The notes: generated by a model from the sequence alone, not told the origin. A stretch of DNA of 64,000 nucleotides from Pedobacter sp. HDW13 (GCF_011303555.1 NZ_CP049868.1:5394001-5458000); one strand, 5' to 3'; counted from the stretch's first letter, positions 27,142 through 37,818 are shown. Translations and numbers: made by a program.

Positions 27142-27690
27142 ATGGAATCTAAAATTAACTACCGAGCCTCATTTGCAAAAAAATGGTTCGTAATCTACAC
27201 CCGACCACGTTGGGAAAAAAAAGTGGATAAGCTCCTTCAGGAACAAGGATTTGAATCGTTCTGCCCAGTTAGAAATGTAGAAAACCAATGGGCCGACAGA
27301 AAGAAAATTGTTAGCCTGCCTCTTTTTACCGGATACGTTTTTGTGAAAATAGATGAAAGAGATGGATTTAAAGTTAGATACATACAAGGTGTACTCAACT
27401 TCATCAATTACATGGGCAAACCTGCAATCGTAAGAGATAGCGAAATAGAGCGCCTGAAACACATTATGGATGCCTATAATGATGTAGATGTAGTGAGTTT
27501 GAGCGGCGTATCAAAAGGCGATCGCGTAAGAATCAGCAACGGTCTTTTCCACAACCAGGAAGGAGAGGTGATCCAGATTCAGGGCAAACATGTACTCATG
27601 TCTTTTGATCATTTAGATTGTGCCGTAGTAACCCGAGTACCAATAAGCAACCTTACCTTAACTGTTAACCCACAACAACATTATGTATAA
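27142..27690 (+). CDS. NusG-like transcription antiterminator (UpxY/RfaH-type paralogue)
   Basis: A 182-residue NusG paralogue. NGN domain (about residues 12-110): KKWFVIYTRPRWEKKVDKLL, then LPLFTGYVFVKID; C-terminal KOW domain (VSKGDRVRISNGLFHNQEGEV). Bacteroides UpxY proteins are the best-studied relatives: encoded first in a capsule operon, they let RNA polymerase read through the long transcript. The position here, at the head of a roughly 25-kb gene run after a structured leader, is the same. It overlaps the next gene by 8 bp, so translation is coupled. Confidence 0.9.
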   Translation: MESKINYRASFAKKWFVIYTRPRWEKKVDKLLQEQGFESFCPVRNVENQWADRKKIVSLPLFTGYVFVKIDERDGFKVRYIQGVLNFINYMGKPAIVRDSEIERLKHIMDAYNDVDVVSLSGVSKGDRVRISNGLFHNQEGEVIQIQGKHVLMSFDHLDCAVVTRVPISNLTLTVNPQQHYV

Positions 27691-28981
27691 TTCTGAAGAT
27701 CAATTAAAAATGTCGGTAATCGGCTTAGGATACGTTGGTTTACCACTGGCAGTAGAATTTGCAAAAAAATACAAAGTATTCGGTTTCGATATTAATCAAA
27801 GCCGGATTGCAGAACTGAAAGCCGGCTACGACAATACGCTGGAAGTAAGCGAAGAAGCGCTAAATGAAGTGCTCACTTTCGAATGTACCACCTTACAAGG
27901 TTTGTATTGCACCAATGAGCTCGAAAAATTGCGTAGTTCTTCGGTTTATATCGTTACTGTACCCACACCGGTTGATAAAAATAACAGGCCCGATTTAAGC
28001 CCCTTGCTTAAAGCCAGCGCAGTAGTTGCAAAAGTTTTAAAGAAAGGCGATATCGTGGTGTACGAATCGACTGTTTACCCTGGTGTTACAGAAGATGAAT
28101 GCGTACCGATTTTAGAAAAAGGATCGGGTTTGGTGTTTAACAAAGACTTTTTTGCAGGTTACTCACCAGAGCGCATTAACCCCGGCGATAAACAACATAC
28201 AGTAGCCAATATTTTAAAAATTACCTCAGGTTCTACACCAGAGGCGGCCGAAAAAATTGATGCTTTATATCGTTCGGTAATTAATGCCGGTACTTACAAG
28301 GCTTCTTCTATTAAGGTAGCCGAAGCTGCGAAAGTAATCGAAAATGCCCAGCGCGATATCAATATTGCTTTTGTAAACGAGCTGGCCATGATATTTAACC
28401 AGATCGGTATCGATACGTCGGAAGTATTGGCAGCCGCAGGTACCAAATGGAACTTTTTAAACTTTAAGCCTGGCCTTGTAGGTGGACATTGTATCGGCGT
28501 AGATCCTTACTATTTAGCTCAAAAAGCGCAGGAAGCCGGCTATCATCCCGAAATTATTTTGGCTGGCCGACGGGTAAACGATGGCATGGGCAAATATGTA
28601 GCCGATCAGATTATTAAAAAAATGATCGCCAAAAACATCCACATTGTGGGGGCTGAGGTGCTTGTACTGGGCTTTACCTTTAAAGAAAACTGCCCGGATG
28701 TACGCAATACCAAGGTAATTGATATTGTTAGGCGTTTAGAAGAATACAAAGTAAATGTAACCATTCACGATCCCTGGGCAAATGCCGATCAGGCGAACCA
28801 TAATTACGGAGTTATTTGCGAAAACGGTTCTTCAAAAATCAGGCGTTACGATGGGATAGTGCTGGCCGTAGCGCACCAGGAATTCGATAAATTGAATATT
28901 GCCGAATTGCGTAAACCAACCTGTGTAGTGTACGATATCAAATCAGTTTTACCACAATCAATGGAAACGGTTCGTTTGTAA
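27683..28981 (+). CDS. Nucleotide-sugar dehydrogenase (UDP-HexNAc/UDP-Glc 6-dehydrogenase family, TviB/WbpO-like)
   Basis: A 432-residue NAD-dependent enzyme that oxidises C6 of a UDP-sugar to a uronic acid. The NAD-binding motif is VIGLGYVGLPLA near residue 12 and the catalytic Cys lies in GGHCIGVDPYYLAQKA at about residue 270. The YYLAQKAQ stretch resembles TviB/WbpO-type enzymes acting on UDP-GlcNAc or UDP-GalNAc more than UDP-glucose dehydrogenases, but the exact substrate cannot be read from sequence. Product: a UDP-linked (N-acetyl)hexosaminuronate for the polymer. Confidence 0.88.
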   Translation: MYNSEDQLKMSVIGLGYVGLPLAVEFAKKYKVFGFDINQSRIAELKAGYDNTLEVSEEALNEVLTFECTTLQGLYCTNELEKLRSSSVYIVTVPTPVDKNNRPDLSPLLKASAVVAKVLKKGDIVVYESTVYPGVTEDECVPILEKGSGLVFNKDFFAGYSPERINPGDKQHTVANILKITSGSTPEAAEKIDALYRSVINAGTYKASSIKVAEAAKVIENAQRDINIAFVNELAMIFNQIGIDTSEVLAAAGTKWNFLNFKPGLVGGHCIGVDPYYLAQKAQEAGYHPEIILAGRRVNDGMGKYVADQIIKKMIAKNIHIVGAEVLVLGFTFKENCPDVRNTKVIDIVRRLEEYKVNVTIHDPWANADQANHNYGVICENGSSKIRRYDGIVLAVAHQEFDKLNIAELRKPTCVVYDIKSVLPQSMETVRL

Positions 28982-28986
28982 AAGCC

Positions 28987-30429
28987 ATGAGTTTAACATA
29001 TAAAGCACGATCGGGCATTATATGGTCGATTGGGCAGCAGTTTAGTGTTAAATTCATAAACCTGTTCATTACCATTATTCTGGCCCGCTTATTAAGTCCG
29101 GCCGAATTTGGCTTAATCGCCATGCTCTCCATATTTATTGCCGTTGGCAACTCGTTAATGGATAGTGGCTTAACTTCGTCACTCATCCGTACACGAACAG
29201 CTGGCCAAAAAGATTACTCGACTATATTTTTTTTTAACCTGTTGGGGAGCCTTGTAGTTTATGGGGTGTTCTTCATTGCGGCTCCATTTATATCAGATTT
29301 TTACAGGCAGCCACAGCTCACCAATATTGTGAGGATTTATGGTTTAACCTTTTTAATTAATGCTTTCTTCAGCATCCAAAGTACGCTCTTAACCAAGGAA
29401 ATGAAGTTTAAGCTCCAAACAATTATCCAGATTCCTTCCGTAATCCTGGGTGGCTGTTTGGGCATTTTCTTGGCTAAAAATGGTTATGGTACCTGGAGTT
29501 TAGTATGGATGAGCTTATTAAGCGCAACGGTATCAACCATTTTGCACTGGTTTTATTCAGATTGGAGGCCACGCTTGCTGTTCAGTAAAAAGAGTTTCAG
29601 GAAGCACTTTCATTTTGGTTATAAAATGACGCTTTCGGGGCTGCTCGATACCATCTATCAGAATTTATATACGGTAATTATTGGCCGTTTTTATGCCGCA
29701 ACCCAACTAGGTTTTTATGCACGGGCAGATAGTTTGAGCCAGTTACCCATCGGCATTATTTCTACCGCAATTAATAAAGTTACCTATCCCATGTTTTCCA
29801 ACATCAGCAACGATGATGTAAAGCTTAAAATGGTATACAAAAGGTTAATGCAGCAGGTTTTGTTCTGGAATGCGCCGATATTAATTTTTCTGGCATTGAT
29901 TGCACAACCATTAATTTCGCTGCTTTTAACCGATAAATGGTTGCCATCTGTACCTTATTTCCAGATTTTATGCATTGCGGGGGTTTTGTATCCTTTACAT
30001 GCCTACAACTTAAATATATTAAAGGTTAAGGGCCAAAGCGGACAGTTTTTAAAACTTGAAGTCGCAAAAAAAACACTGAGTGTTATTGGGATTATCTGTG
30101 TAATTCCATTCGGCATTATGGGGCTGTTATATTTTCAGTTGTTTTTTACAGTTTTTGCCTACTACATTAATTCTATTTACAGTGGCCGTTTAATCAATTA
30201 TCCACTTAAAGAGCAACTTCACGATATAGCACCTATTTTAATGTTATCAAGTCTTTTAGGTTTAGCCTGTTACGGCTTAGATAACTGGTGTATGTCTCAT
30301 TATCACATTAATAATTTTCTCCGGATTCTAGGCCTGAGCATTATTTACGCAGGCTTTTACCTGGGCATCAGTAATACCATCCGGTTGGCTGCCTTAACTG
30401 ATTTTAAACAACTAATCCTTAAACAATGA
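28987..30429 (+). CDS. Lipopolysaccharide/exopolysaccharide flippase (Wzx/WzxC-like, MOP superfamily)
   Basis: A 480-residue integral membrane protein with about 12-14 hydrophobic segments. The N-terminal pattern SGIIWSIGQQFSVKFINLF plus ILARLLSPAEFGLIAML is typical of the WzxC/polysaccharide transporter group. It should flip undecaprenyl-linked repeat units to the periplasmic face, working with the Wzy-like polymerase and the Wzc-like protein. It lies 5 bp after the dehydrogenase gene and overlaps the following aminotransferase gene by 4 bp. Confidence 0.9.
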   Translation: MSLTYKARSGIIWSIGQQFSVKFINLFITIILARLLSPAEFGLIAMLSIFIAVGNSLMDSGLTSSLIRTRTAGQKDYSTIFFFNLLGSLVVYGVFFIAAPFISDFYRQPQLTNIVRIYGLTFLINAFFSIQSTLLTKEMKFKLQTIIQIPSVILGGCLGIFLAKNGYGTWSLVWMSLLSATVSTILHWFYSDWRPRLLFSKKSFRKHFHFGYKMTLSGLLDTIYQNLYTVIIGRFYAATQLGFYARADSLSQLPIGIISTAINKVTYPMFSNISNDDVKLKMVYKRLMQQVLFWNAPILIFLALIAQPLISLLLTDKWLPSVPYFQILCIAGVLYPLHAYNLNILKVKGQSGQFLKLEVAKKTLSVIGIICVIPFGIMGLLYFQLFFTVFAYYINSIYSGRLINYPLKEQLHDIAPILMLSSLLGLACYGLDNWCMSHYHINNFLRILGLSIIYAGFYLGISNTIRLAALTDFKQLILKQ

Positions 30430-31583
30430 TACCTGTAACCAAACCCTTTTTGCCTAAGCAGGCAGATTTTAAAAGCTATGTAAGTAGCATTTGGGCCAGA
30501 CAGTGGCTCACCAATAACGGACCATTGGTAAACGAACTGGAAATAAAGTTACAACAGTATTTGGCGCTCCCGCATTTACTTTACGTTACCAACGGTACAA
30601 TAGCCCTGCAGCTGGCCATACAGGCCCTCGAAATTAAAGGCGAGGTAATTACCACACCTTTTTCTTTCGTAGCTACCACCAGTAGTATTGTTTGGCAGGG
30701 ATGTACACCGGTATTTGTAGATATAGATGAGGAAACGCTTAACATCGATCCAAATAAAATTGAAGCCGCAATAACACCCAATACAACAGCGATTTTAGCT
30801 ACACATGTATTTGGTAATCCCTGCGATATTGACGCCATAGACCGCATAGCAAAAAAACACAACTTAAAGGTTGTTTACGATGCAGCACATTGTTTTGGCA
30901 CAAAATACAAAGGCAAATCGATTTTTGCCTATGGCGATGTAAGCACCACCAGTTTTCATGCTACCAAGCTCTTCCACACCATTGAAGGCGGTGCTGTATT
31001 TACACAAAACCCCGATATTTTAAAAAGGATGGCGCTGATGCGCAACTTTGGTTACAGCGGGGTAGATACTTTCTCCGAATTGGGGACCAATGCCAAAAAC
31101 TCTGAATTTCATGCCGCAATGGGCTTATGCAACCTCAATTACATCGACCAGATATTGAGTAAACGCAAAGAGTTGTCTGAGCACTATACCATGCGTTTGA
31201 ATAAAATTGATGCCCAGTTTCAGGTAGTACAACCAGATACAGATTTTAACTATGCATACTTTCCGGTAATTTTCAGGTCGGAAGAAATTATGCTCGATTG
31301 CATGAAACAGCTGGAACTGGTTCAGGTGTATTGCAGGAGGTACTTTTATCCATCACTATCGGCCTTACCATATATCGATAAGGTAAACATGCCTATCTGT
31401 GATTCAATTGCCCGTCGCATCATGTGCCTGCCACTATACCACACTTTAACCAGCGCCGACCAGGATCTGGTAGTTAGAATTATTTTAAGAACTCAAAATT
31501 ACCGCAAAAAACAAGTTGTTAAACTGGCAGACTACGGTCACCTTGTAAATGGAAGCCAGGCGATTGCGGTAAATGGACGTTAA
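30426..31583 (+). CDS. DegT/DnrJ/EryC1/StrS family aminotransferase (first copy)
   Basis: A 385-residue PLP enzyme that makes amino sugars on nucleotide-linked keto-sugars. N-terminal region (MIPVTKPFLP, ARQWLTNNGPLVNELE), the Asp pairing with the PLP ring in VYDAAHCFGTKY, and the PLP-binding Lys in SFHATKLFHTIEGGA at about residue 180. It overlaps both neighbours (ATGA with the flippase gene, one base with the GT2 gene), showing tight operon coupling. Which keto-sugar it uses is unknown. Confidence 0.9.
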   Translation: MIPVTKPFLPKQADFKSYVSSIWARQWLTNNGPLVNELEIKLQQYLALPHLLYVTNGTIALQLAIQALEIKGEVITTPFSFVATTSSIVWQGCTPVFVDIDEETLNIDPNKIEAAITPNTTAILATHVFGNPCDIDAIDRIAKKHNLKVVYDAAHCFGTKYKGKSIFAYGDVSTTSFHATKLFHTIEGGAVFTQNPDILKRMALMRNFGYSGVDTFSELGTNAKNSEFHAAMGLCNLNYIDQILSKRKELSEHYTMRLNKIDAQFQVVQPDTDFNYAYFPVIFRSEEIMLDCMKQLELVQVYCRRYFYPSLSALPYIDKVNMPICDSIARRIMCLPLYHTLTSADQDLVVRIILRTQNYRKKQVVKLADYGHLVNGSQAIAVNGR

Positions 31584-32467
31584 TGTCATCATTTATTATG
31601 GAACCGAACCACAACGAAATCATGGTGAGCATTTTTTGCATCACCTATAACCACAGTAAATTTATAGCCAAAGCACTTGATGGTTTCCTGATGCAGCAAT
31701 GCAATTTCAAAACTGAAATTATAATAGGCGACGATTGCTCTACAGATGGCACTGCTGAAATCATTGATGATTACGTGGCCAGGTATCCGGGCAGAATTAA
31801 TCGCTTAAAAGCACCTAAAAACATCGGAGCCACACAAAACGTGATCCGTGTAGCGCTCGAAACCAAAGGAAAATACGTAGCCACCTGTGATGGCGACGAT
31901 TATTGGACCGACCCGTACAAACTACAGAAACAGGTTGATTTTTTAGAAAACAATCCTGAATACGTAATGTGCTGTCACTACACCCGCGAAATAAATTTTG
32001 ATGATACTGAGGTGTTTTACATGAACTTTAACCCGGTTCCTTTAAAGTATAGCTTTAGCGATTTGATCATTAATAAACAAGTAGAAACCTGTACGGCCAC
32101 TATTGTTTACCGTAACATCGAACCGATTAAAGACCTGTATAGGAACGAATGGTTTTTAAAATGCCATGCATGCGATAAGTTTTTAAAACTTTACTGTACC
32201 TGGGTAACCGGTAAAAAACTTTATGTACTTCCAGAAGTAATGAGCTGTTACAGACGCCATCCAGGAGGTATATGGAGTCCGGTGTCTTATGTTCCGTTAA
32301 AGAAAATGCAATTAAGCGATTTTAATATTCTCATTAAAATTTTTACCTACACAGGTTTGCAGAAAATTAAGCTTTTGCATTTCTACTTAAAAAAATACTT
32401 CCTCTTCGAAGTGAAACATAAAACATTTGGAAACGCTTTCCAGACCATTAAAACGATAGTAAATTAA
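31583..32467 (+). CDS. Glycosyltransferase family 2
   Basis: A 294-residue GT-A fold enzyme. VSIFCITYNHSKFIAKALDGFLMQ begins the domain; the nucleotide-binding IIIGDDCSTDGT and the metal-binding DGDDYW (near residue 105) are intact. It transfers one sugar in the repeat unit on the cytoplasmic side. The second ATG (13-14 residues in) is also a possible start. The C-terminal part with YRRHPGG is typical of this GT2 subgroup. Donor and acceptor unknown. Confidence 0.9.
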   Translation: MSSFIMEPNHNEIMVSIFCITYNHSKFIAKALDGFLMQQCNFKTEIIIGDDCSTDGTAEIIDDYVARYPGRINRLKAPKNIGATQNVIRVALETKGKYVATCDGDDYWTDPYKLQKQVDFLENNPEYVMCCHYTREINFDDTEVFYMNFNPVPLKYSFSDLIINKQVETCTATIVYRNIEPIKDLYRNEWFLKCHACDKFLKLYCTWVTGKKLYVLPEVMSCYRRHPGGIWSPVSYVPLKKMQLSDFNILIKIFTYTGLQKIKLLHFYLKKYFLFEVKHKTFGNAFQTIKTIVN

Positions 32468-32473
32468 TTCGAA

Positions 32474-33567
32474 ATGGCTACTAAATTATGCTTCGTAATA
32501 AACAGCTTAGAAGGGGTGGAGCTGAAAGGGTAATTAGCAATCTGGCCAATCACTTTAGCAGCAAAGATTGCAGTGTTACAATCATTTGCCTCAATAAAGC
32601 TCAGGTTAAATACCACATCAATGAACAAGTTAAAATTGTGAGCCTGCTCGAAAGAGAAGACAGCCACAATAGCTTAAACAGAATTCGGTATGGCTTCTTA
32701 ACTTTTTACAGACTACTTGTTTTATTAAAAAAGGAAAAGCCAAACTGTACCATCTGTTTTATGACATCGGCTAACATCTGGGCAGGTTTATGCTGCATGA
32801 TTTTAGGTTTACCATATCTGGTTTCTGAAAGAACAACACCAGATGCCACTTTAAATCAGTACAATAAATTATTACAATGGTTTATATTTCATATTTATAG
32901 AAAATCAAAAGCGATTGTACTGCCGGCCTTTGGCATGTTTAATGGATTTAAGCGGATTAAGCAATTTGAAAAGCTGCATAATTTTAAAACGATATACAAT
33001 CCAATCCATCAATTTGTAAAACCAAACCCTGGATCGGTTAACAATAAACCTTTTATCTTATCAGTAGGGAGGTTAAGCCACGAAAAAGGTTTTGATTTGT
33101 TGATTGATGCCTATAGTCGTTTACAATCATTGGATGTCGATCTCCTCATATCAGGCGAAGGACCTGAACGCTCAGCTTTAGAAGTCCAGATAGCAAATTT
33201 AAACCTCACCGGTAAAGTAAAGTTGATTGGTTTTAAATCTAATCCGCAGGATTACTACGCACAAGCTAGCGTTTTTGTACTCTCATCCCGAAATGAAGGT
33301 TACCCCAATGCGTTGGTAGAGGCTATGGGCATGGGTTGTGCCTGTGTAGCAGTGAATTGTGAATTTGGTCCCTCAGAAATTATTAACGATGGCGTAAATG
33401 GTTTTCTGGTAGAACAACTTGATGTATCAGCACTTTCAATGGCAATAGATAAACTATTAAATAACAGGGATCTAAAAAAACAATTTTCTGATAAAGCGAG
33501 GCTCATTAACGAAACCAATTCTATTGAAAGAATCTCGGCCAATTGGGAAGAATTAATACTGTCATGA
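32474..33567 (+). CDS. Glycosyltransferase family 4, N-terminus broken by a -1 frameshift
   Basis: A GT4 enzyme (GT-B fold). The C-terminal domain has LSVGRLSHEKGFDLLIDAY and the donor-binding E-x7-E region SSRNEGYPNALVEAMGMG. The expected N-terminus is encoded from ATG 32474 (MATKLCFVINSLEG), but this frame stops after 19 codons. The main domain (GGAERVISNLANHF) is in the -1 frame. One missing base in the GGGG run at 32513-32516 restores EGGGAERV. An ATG at 32488 opens the main frame but would give an atypical start. Either a sequencing error or a real mutation. Confidence 0.85.
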
Positions 33568-34780
33568 CCAAAAAAATAATGTTTCTCTTTTTGTTGTTTG
33601 GCTATGTTTATGCAACAACATTCAACATCTTTATGACAGGGATTTTCAGGATCCCTGCACCTGTGGTTTTTCTGGCTCCGCTTATTTATTTCTACCGGAC
33701 AGAAATCACCCGCTTCTCATACGGTAAAGAACTGCTGGTATTTTTTATAGCCGCGATGTTTTTTTATCTGATTGGGCAGGCCGATATTACAAGCTTTTTT
33801 GCCCTGTTGATAGTAGCTGGTTGCTTTGCTTTACTGTTTAACTACGTTATAGGTACCAATATACAGCGCATGAATATTGCCGTTGGCTTTTTCTTCGGTG
33901 TTTTATTGCTCTCAGGGCTGATCATGTTTATAGATCACGAATACAATATGGCGCCAATCAGATCACTTTTGGTACAGGAAGATGTACTACAGGCGCCAGC
34001 AGGTATATCGACCACCATTTTTACCTTTGGCTACCAGATGGCTGCATTAACACCTTTTATGGTGGTAAACGCGGTACTCTTTAAAAGAAGCTGGCTGCTT
34101 AACCTGCTGTTATTCGGCTTGTCTATGTGCCTCATTTTCTTTGGTATGCAACGATCGGTTATGGTTGCCTTTGCAGTAGTGGTAGGTTTGTTTTTCTTAA
34201 GCTATTACAAATTCAAGTCGGTTTTACTATTCGGTTTGCTGGCAGGCATGTTCTTTATTGCGCAAAGCTCGCTCGAACAGTTTTCGGGCGATAAAAAACA
34301 ACAGAACATATTAAACAAGAGTGCCGAAAACGCGAGGGGAAAGAAGAACGGGGCGATTTGATGGGCGAAAATATACAGATCATTGCCGACTATCCTTTTG
34401 GTTTGCTTTTTTACGGTAAAACCTGGAACGATGTAGTACAGCATAACTTTGTGTATAAAAAAGGCCCTGTTGTAATTACCTCACACAATGCCTATTTGAT
34501 GTTTATCACTTACCTGGGCCCATTGCTCGGCTTTATTTTACTCATTTTATTGTACCATAAAGTCGGGAAGGTAATTTTTTATGCTTTTCTGCATGTCAAG
34601 GATAAGAAAAACGCACTGCTCGTTTGTTTATGCTGCTCCTTTGTAGCCATATCCATTAACTCATTTTTCCATAACGAGTGGCTTCTGGCTACGAGTGGGC
34701 CCACCTTGTTTCTATACTTTGCCATTTTACAGCTCTCCAAAATCAAAATGGAAGACCCCATTTTGGTTCAATACAATTAA
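33564..34780 (+). pseudogene. O-antigen polymerase (Wzy-like) split by a -1 frameshift
   Basis: A membrane protein of about 405 residues with roughly ten hydrophobic segments and a large loop, as in Wzy/O-antigen polymerases that join repeat units in the periplasm. It is read as two open frames, 33564-34361 and 34358-34780. At 34336-34342 (GGGG then AAA) one base is missing: adding it turns the tail into ARGKEERGDLMGENIQ, which continues into the second frame. The second half has the loop and final helices (HNAYLMFITYLGPLLGF). The start ATG overlaps the previous stop (ATGA at 33564). It is the only Wzy candidate, so true loss would disable the pathway. Confidence 0.75.
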
Positions 34781-34832
34781 CGGTTTAGGCATCCTGCATC
34801 CCGGCGGACCTTTTTAGCACACAATTAAATTT

Positions 34833-36113
34833 ATGATTATGAATATTCCATTTTCTCCACCGTTTATCGATCAATCAGTGGTTGATCAGGTATTAGACAC
34901 CCTTAACAACAAATGGATTACCACAGGGCCAAAGGTTAAAGCCCTTGAGCAGGAAGTAAAGGTAATTACAGGTACAGATGAGGTGATTTGTGTAAATTCC
35001 TGGACATCGGGAGCCATTTTGATGTTAAAATGGTTTGGCGTTAAAGCAGGCGACGAAGTGATTGTGCCGGCTTACACTTACAGCGCTACTGCACTGGCAG
35101 TTTTACATTGCGGCGCAACACCGGTTATGGTCGATGTACTGGAAGATTTTAATATCGATCCGGAAAAAGTAAGGGCAGCAATAACTTCCAGAACCAAAGC
35201 CATTATTGCGGTTGATATTGCAGGCTGGCCTTGCGATTACGCAGCACTGAAAGCAGTAATTAGCGATCCCCGCATTCAGAAAAAATTCAGGTGCGCTTCT
35301 GATAAACAATCACTGTTAAACAGGATATTGTTGATTTCTGATGCGGCACATTCAATTGGCAGCACCTACCTAAACAAACCAGCAGCTCAAAACTGCGATG
35401 TAACCATATTCTCGTTCCATGCAGTAAAAAATATTACTACGGCCGAAGGTGGTGCCATTTGCCTTAACCTTCCAACTCAGTTCGATCATGAAGCAGAATA
35501 TGCTTATTTAAAAATGTATACACTTAACGGGCAAAACAAAGATGCATTATCGAAATCAAGAGGTGCCGGCTGGCGTTACGATATCCTTTTTCAGGGACTC
35601 AAAATAAACATGCCTGATATCTGTGCAGCCATTGGCCTGGCGCAGCTCAGAAAATATGATAATGATTTGTTACCGCAACGTAAAGCCATTGCCAAAAAAT
35701 ATTTTGAAGGCTTTCAGGATCAGGATTGGTTTATCAGCCCACCGCTGGTAAGCACACAAAGAGAATCTTGCTACCATCTTTTTCCCTTAAGGGTTAAAGG
35801 TTTAAGCGAAGAACAAAGAGATCAGATTATCGACGATCTGGCGGCGCTTGGAATAGCTACAAACGTTCATTTTATACCCATGCCCATGCTTACACTCTTT
35901 AAAAATATGGGTTATAAAATTGAAGACTATCCAATGGCTTACCAAAATTATGCCTGCGAAATTTCACTCCCCATTTATCCCCAGTTAACACAGTCTGAAA
36001 TTGATTTTATTATCCCTTCGGTAATTAGTTGCGTTCAGATTCAGTTAAACAGAAATATCAAAGTAATCGAAACTAACGTGGTTGAACTTAAACAAATGGC
36101 CGTAGCATCATGA
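34833..36113 (+). CDS. DegT/DnrJ/EryC1/StrS family aminotransferase (second copy)
   Basis: A 426-residue PLP enzyme, more ArnB/PglE-like than the first copy. It starts NIPFSPPFIDQSVVDQVLDTL and NKWITTGPKVKALE; the PLP-binding Lys is in FSFHAVKNITTAEGGA at about residue 199, and the ring-pairing Asp in LISDAAHSIGS. Such enzymes aminate C4 of UDP-4-keto-6-deoxy sugars, which the CapD-like dehydratase at the end of the locus could supply. It overlaps the initiating transferase gene by 4 bp (ATGA), so their products may act on the same sugar. Confidence 0.9.
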   Translation: MIMNIPFSPPFIDQSVVDQVLDTLNNKWITTGPKVKALEQEVKVITGTDEVICVNSWTSGAILMLKWFGVKAGDEVIVPAYTYSATALAVLHCGATPVMVDVLEDFNIDPEKVRAAITSRTKAIIAVDIAGWPCDYAALKAVISDPRIQKKFRCASDKQSLLNRILLISDAAHSIGSTYLNKPAAQNCDVTIFSFHAVKNITTAEGGAICLNLPTQFDHEAEYAYLKMYTLNGQNKDALSKSRGAGWRYDILFQGLKINMPDICAAIGLAQLRKYDNDLLPQRKAIAKKYFEGFQDQDWFISPPLVSTQRESCYHLFPLRVKGLSEEQRDQIIDDLAALGIATNVHFIPMPMLTLFKNMGYKIEDYPMAYQNYACEISLPIYPQLTQSEIDFIIPSVISCVQIQLNRNIKVIETNVVELKQMAVAS

Positions 36114-36712
36114 AAACAGATAAAAAAAGAGTATTCGATGTTGTATTTGCAACCTTGTGCCTAATTCTATTTAGCCCGCTTTTAATATTGATCGCTATCG
36201 TGATCAAACTCGATTCGAAAGGGCCTGTTATTTTTAAACAAATCAGGGTGGGGCGAAACATGAAAGATTTTCACCTGATCAAATTTAGAACCATGAAGGT
36301 GGTACAGAGCAACAACAGCTTGCTCACCATCGGTAACCACGATAACCGTATAACCAAAATCGGCTATTGGCTAAGAAAATACAAGCTTGATGAATTACCT
36401 CAGCTGTTAAATGTTTTAAAAGGGCAGATGAGCTTTGTTGGACCACGACCTGAAGTAAGAAAATATGTAAATATGTACAGTGAAGAACAACGGTACGTAT
36501 TATCTATCAAACCAGGTATTACCGATTGGGCCTCAGTTGAGTTTTGTAATGAAAACGAGCTTTTACAACATGCCGAAGATCCTGAGAATTATTATATCGA
36601 ACGGATCATCCCAGCTAAAATAAAGCAGAATATGCGCTACATCAGGCAGCATGATATTTTCACCGATTTTAAGATTATCTGGTTAACGTTAAACAGAATT
36701 GTAATTAACTAA
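36110..36712 (+). CDS. Initiating sugar transferase (monotopic phosphoglycosyl transferase, WcaJ/PglC-like)
   Basis: A 200-residue enzyme that transfers a sugar phosphate from a UDP-sugar to undecaprenyl phosphate. Features: N-terminal re-entrant helix KRVFDVVFATLCLILFSPLLI, the Arg-containing HLIKFRTMK, the catalytic KLDELPQLLNVLKG (Asp-Glu dyad) and SFVGPRPE. It is the short form without the extra N-terminal helices of WcaJ. This first step selects the sugar at the reducing end, probably an amino sugar made by the adjacent aminotransferase. Confidence 0.92.
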   Translation: MKTDKKRVFDVVFATLCLILFSPLLILIAIVIKLDSKGPVIFKQIRVGRNMKDFHLIKFRTMKVVQSNNSLLTIGNHDNRITKIGYWLRKYKLDELPQLLNVLKGQMSFVGPRPEVRKYVNMYSEEQRYVLSIKPGITDWASVEFCNENELLQHAEDPENYYIERIIPAKIKQNMRYIRQHDIFTDFKIIWLTLNRIVIN

Positions 36713-36718
36713 AAAGAT

Positions 36719-37818
36719 ATGTCGGCGCTCCAACAAACCATTAATGAAGAAGTTAAAGTCAGGAAAAAAGTTTTTTTTGTACTGAGCTCCTTAACTTCCG
36801 GAGGATCTGAAAGGGTTTTCTGGAACCTTGCCCAGGGCTTTAACAAAGATAAATTCGAGATCACCATTGTTATACTTGATTCTACAGTAAACTGCTTTTC
36901 GATGGATCTGGATGGTGTGAGGTTTATTGATCTTAAAACCAAAAAAGCCTCACGATCTTTCTTTGCCTTATATGCAGTATTAAAACGCGAAGAACCCTAT
37001 GCCGTTTTCTCTACCACCGATCACATCAACATCCTGGTTTCGCTGGTAGGCAGGTTCTTAAATATTCCGATGCTGATTGCGCGGGCTTCAAACATCCCGC
37101 ACGAACAACGTTTATTTGAAGGTTTTAAATCTAAATTTTACGAACTTTTTGCAAGTGCAAGCTACAAAGGCTATAAACAAATTGTTTGCCAGTCTGACGA
37201 GATGAAACAATCGCTGATCGACACCTACAATGTCGATCAGAATTTAATCAAAGTAATTGCCAACCCAGTACTGCAATCCAACAAACTTAAAGGAGCCAAA
37301 ACACCGGTAAAAATTTACAAATTATTGGTTGTAGCCCGTTTCGCTTTAGAAAAAGGTTTAGACCGGCTGGTGGAGATTATGGCTGGTTTGCCCGATAATT
37401 ACCACCTCGATTTTGTAGGCACAGGCGTACTTAGAGATAAAATTGCCCAACAGATTAGCGATATGCAGCTTGACCACAGGCTTAAAATACTCGGCGAAAT
37501 TAAAAATATCCACGAAGTAATGGTTCAGCACGATTTAATGGTGCTTAGCTCACATACCGAGGGTTTTCCGAATGTGGTACTAGAAGCGCTTACTGTAGGC
37601 TTACCTGTGGTTACCTTCAAAGTAAGTGGCATACCTGGTTTAATTATCGATGGTTTTAACGGTTATGTAATTGCACAAGGTGACTTAGAAGACTTCCGTC
37701 AGAAAATTATCCGGGCCTGTACAACCGATAACTGGAACCCGAAGCCATCAGGCAAAATGTATATCAAAAATGTGCGCTCGATAAAATTAGCGCCGAGTAC
37801 GAAGAATTAATCAGTTAA
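36719..37818 (+). CDS. Glycosyltransferase family 4, C-terminus altered by a -1 frameshift
   Basis: A GT4 enzyme. N-terminus KVFFVLSSLTSGGSERVFWNLAQGF, C-terminal domain LLVVARFALEKGLDRLVEIMAG and donor-binding SSHTEGFPNVVLEALTVG. The uninterrupted frame ends at 37810 with an atypical tail. In the -1 frame after 37738 the expected family tail appears (AIRQNVYQKCALDKISAEYE) and ends at 37818. One missing C in the CCC run at 37738-37740 explains this. The catalytic core is unaffected, so the enzyme may function even if the change is real. Confidence 0.87.
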
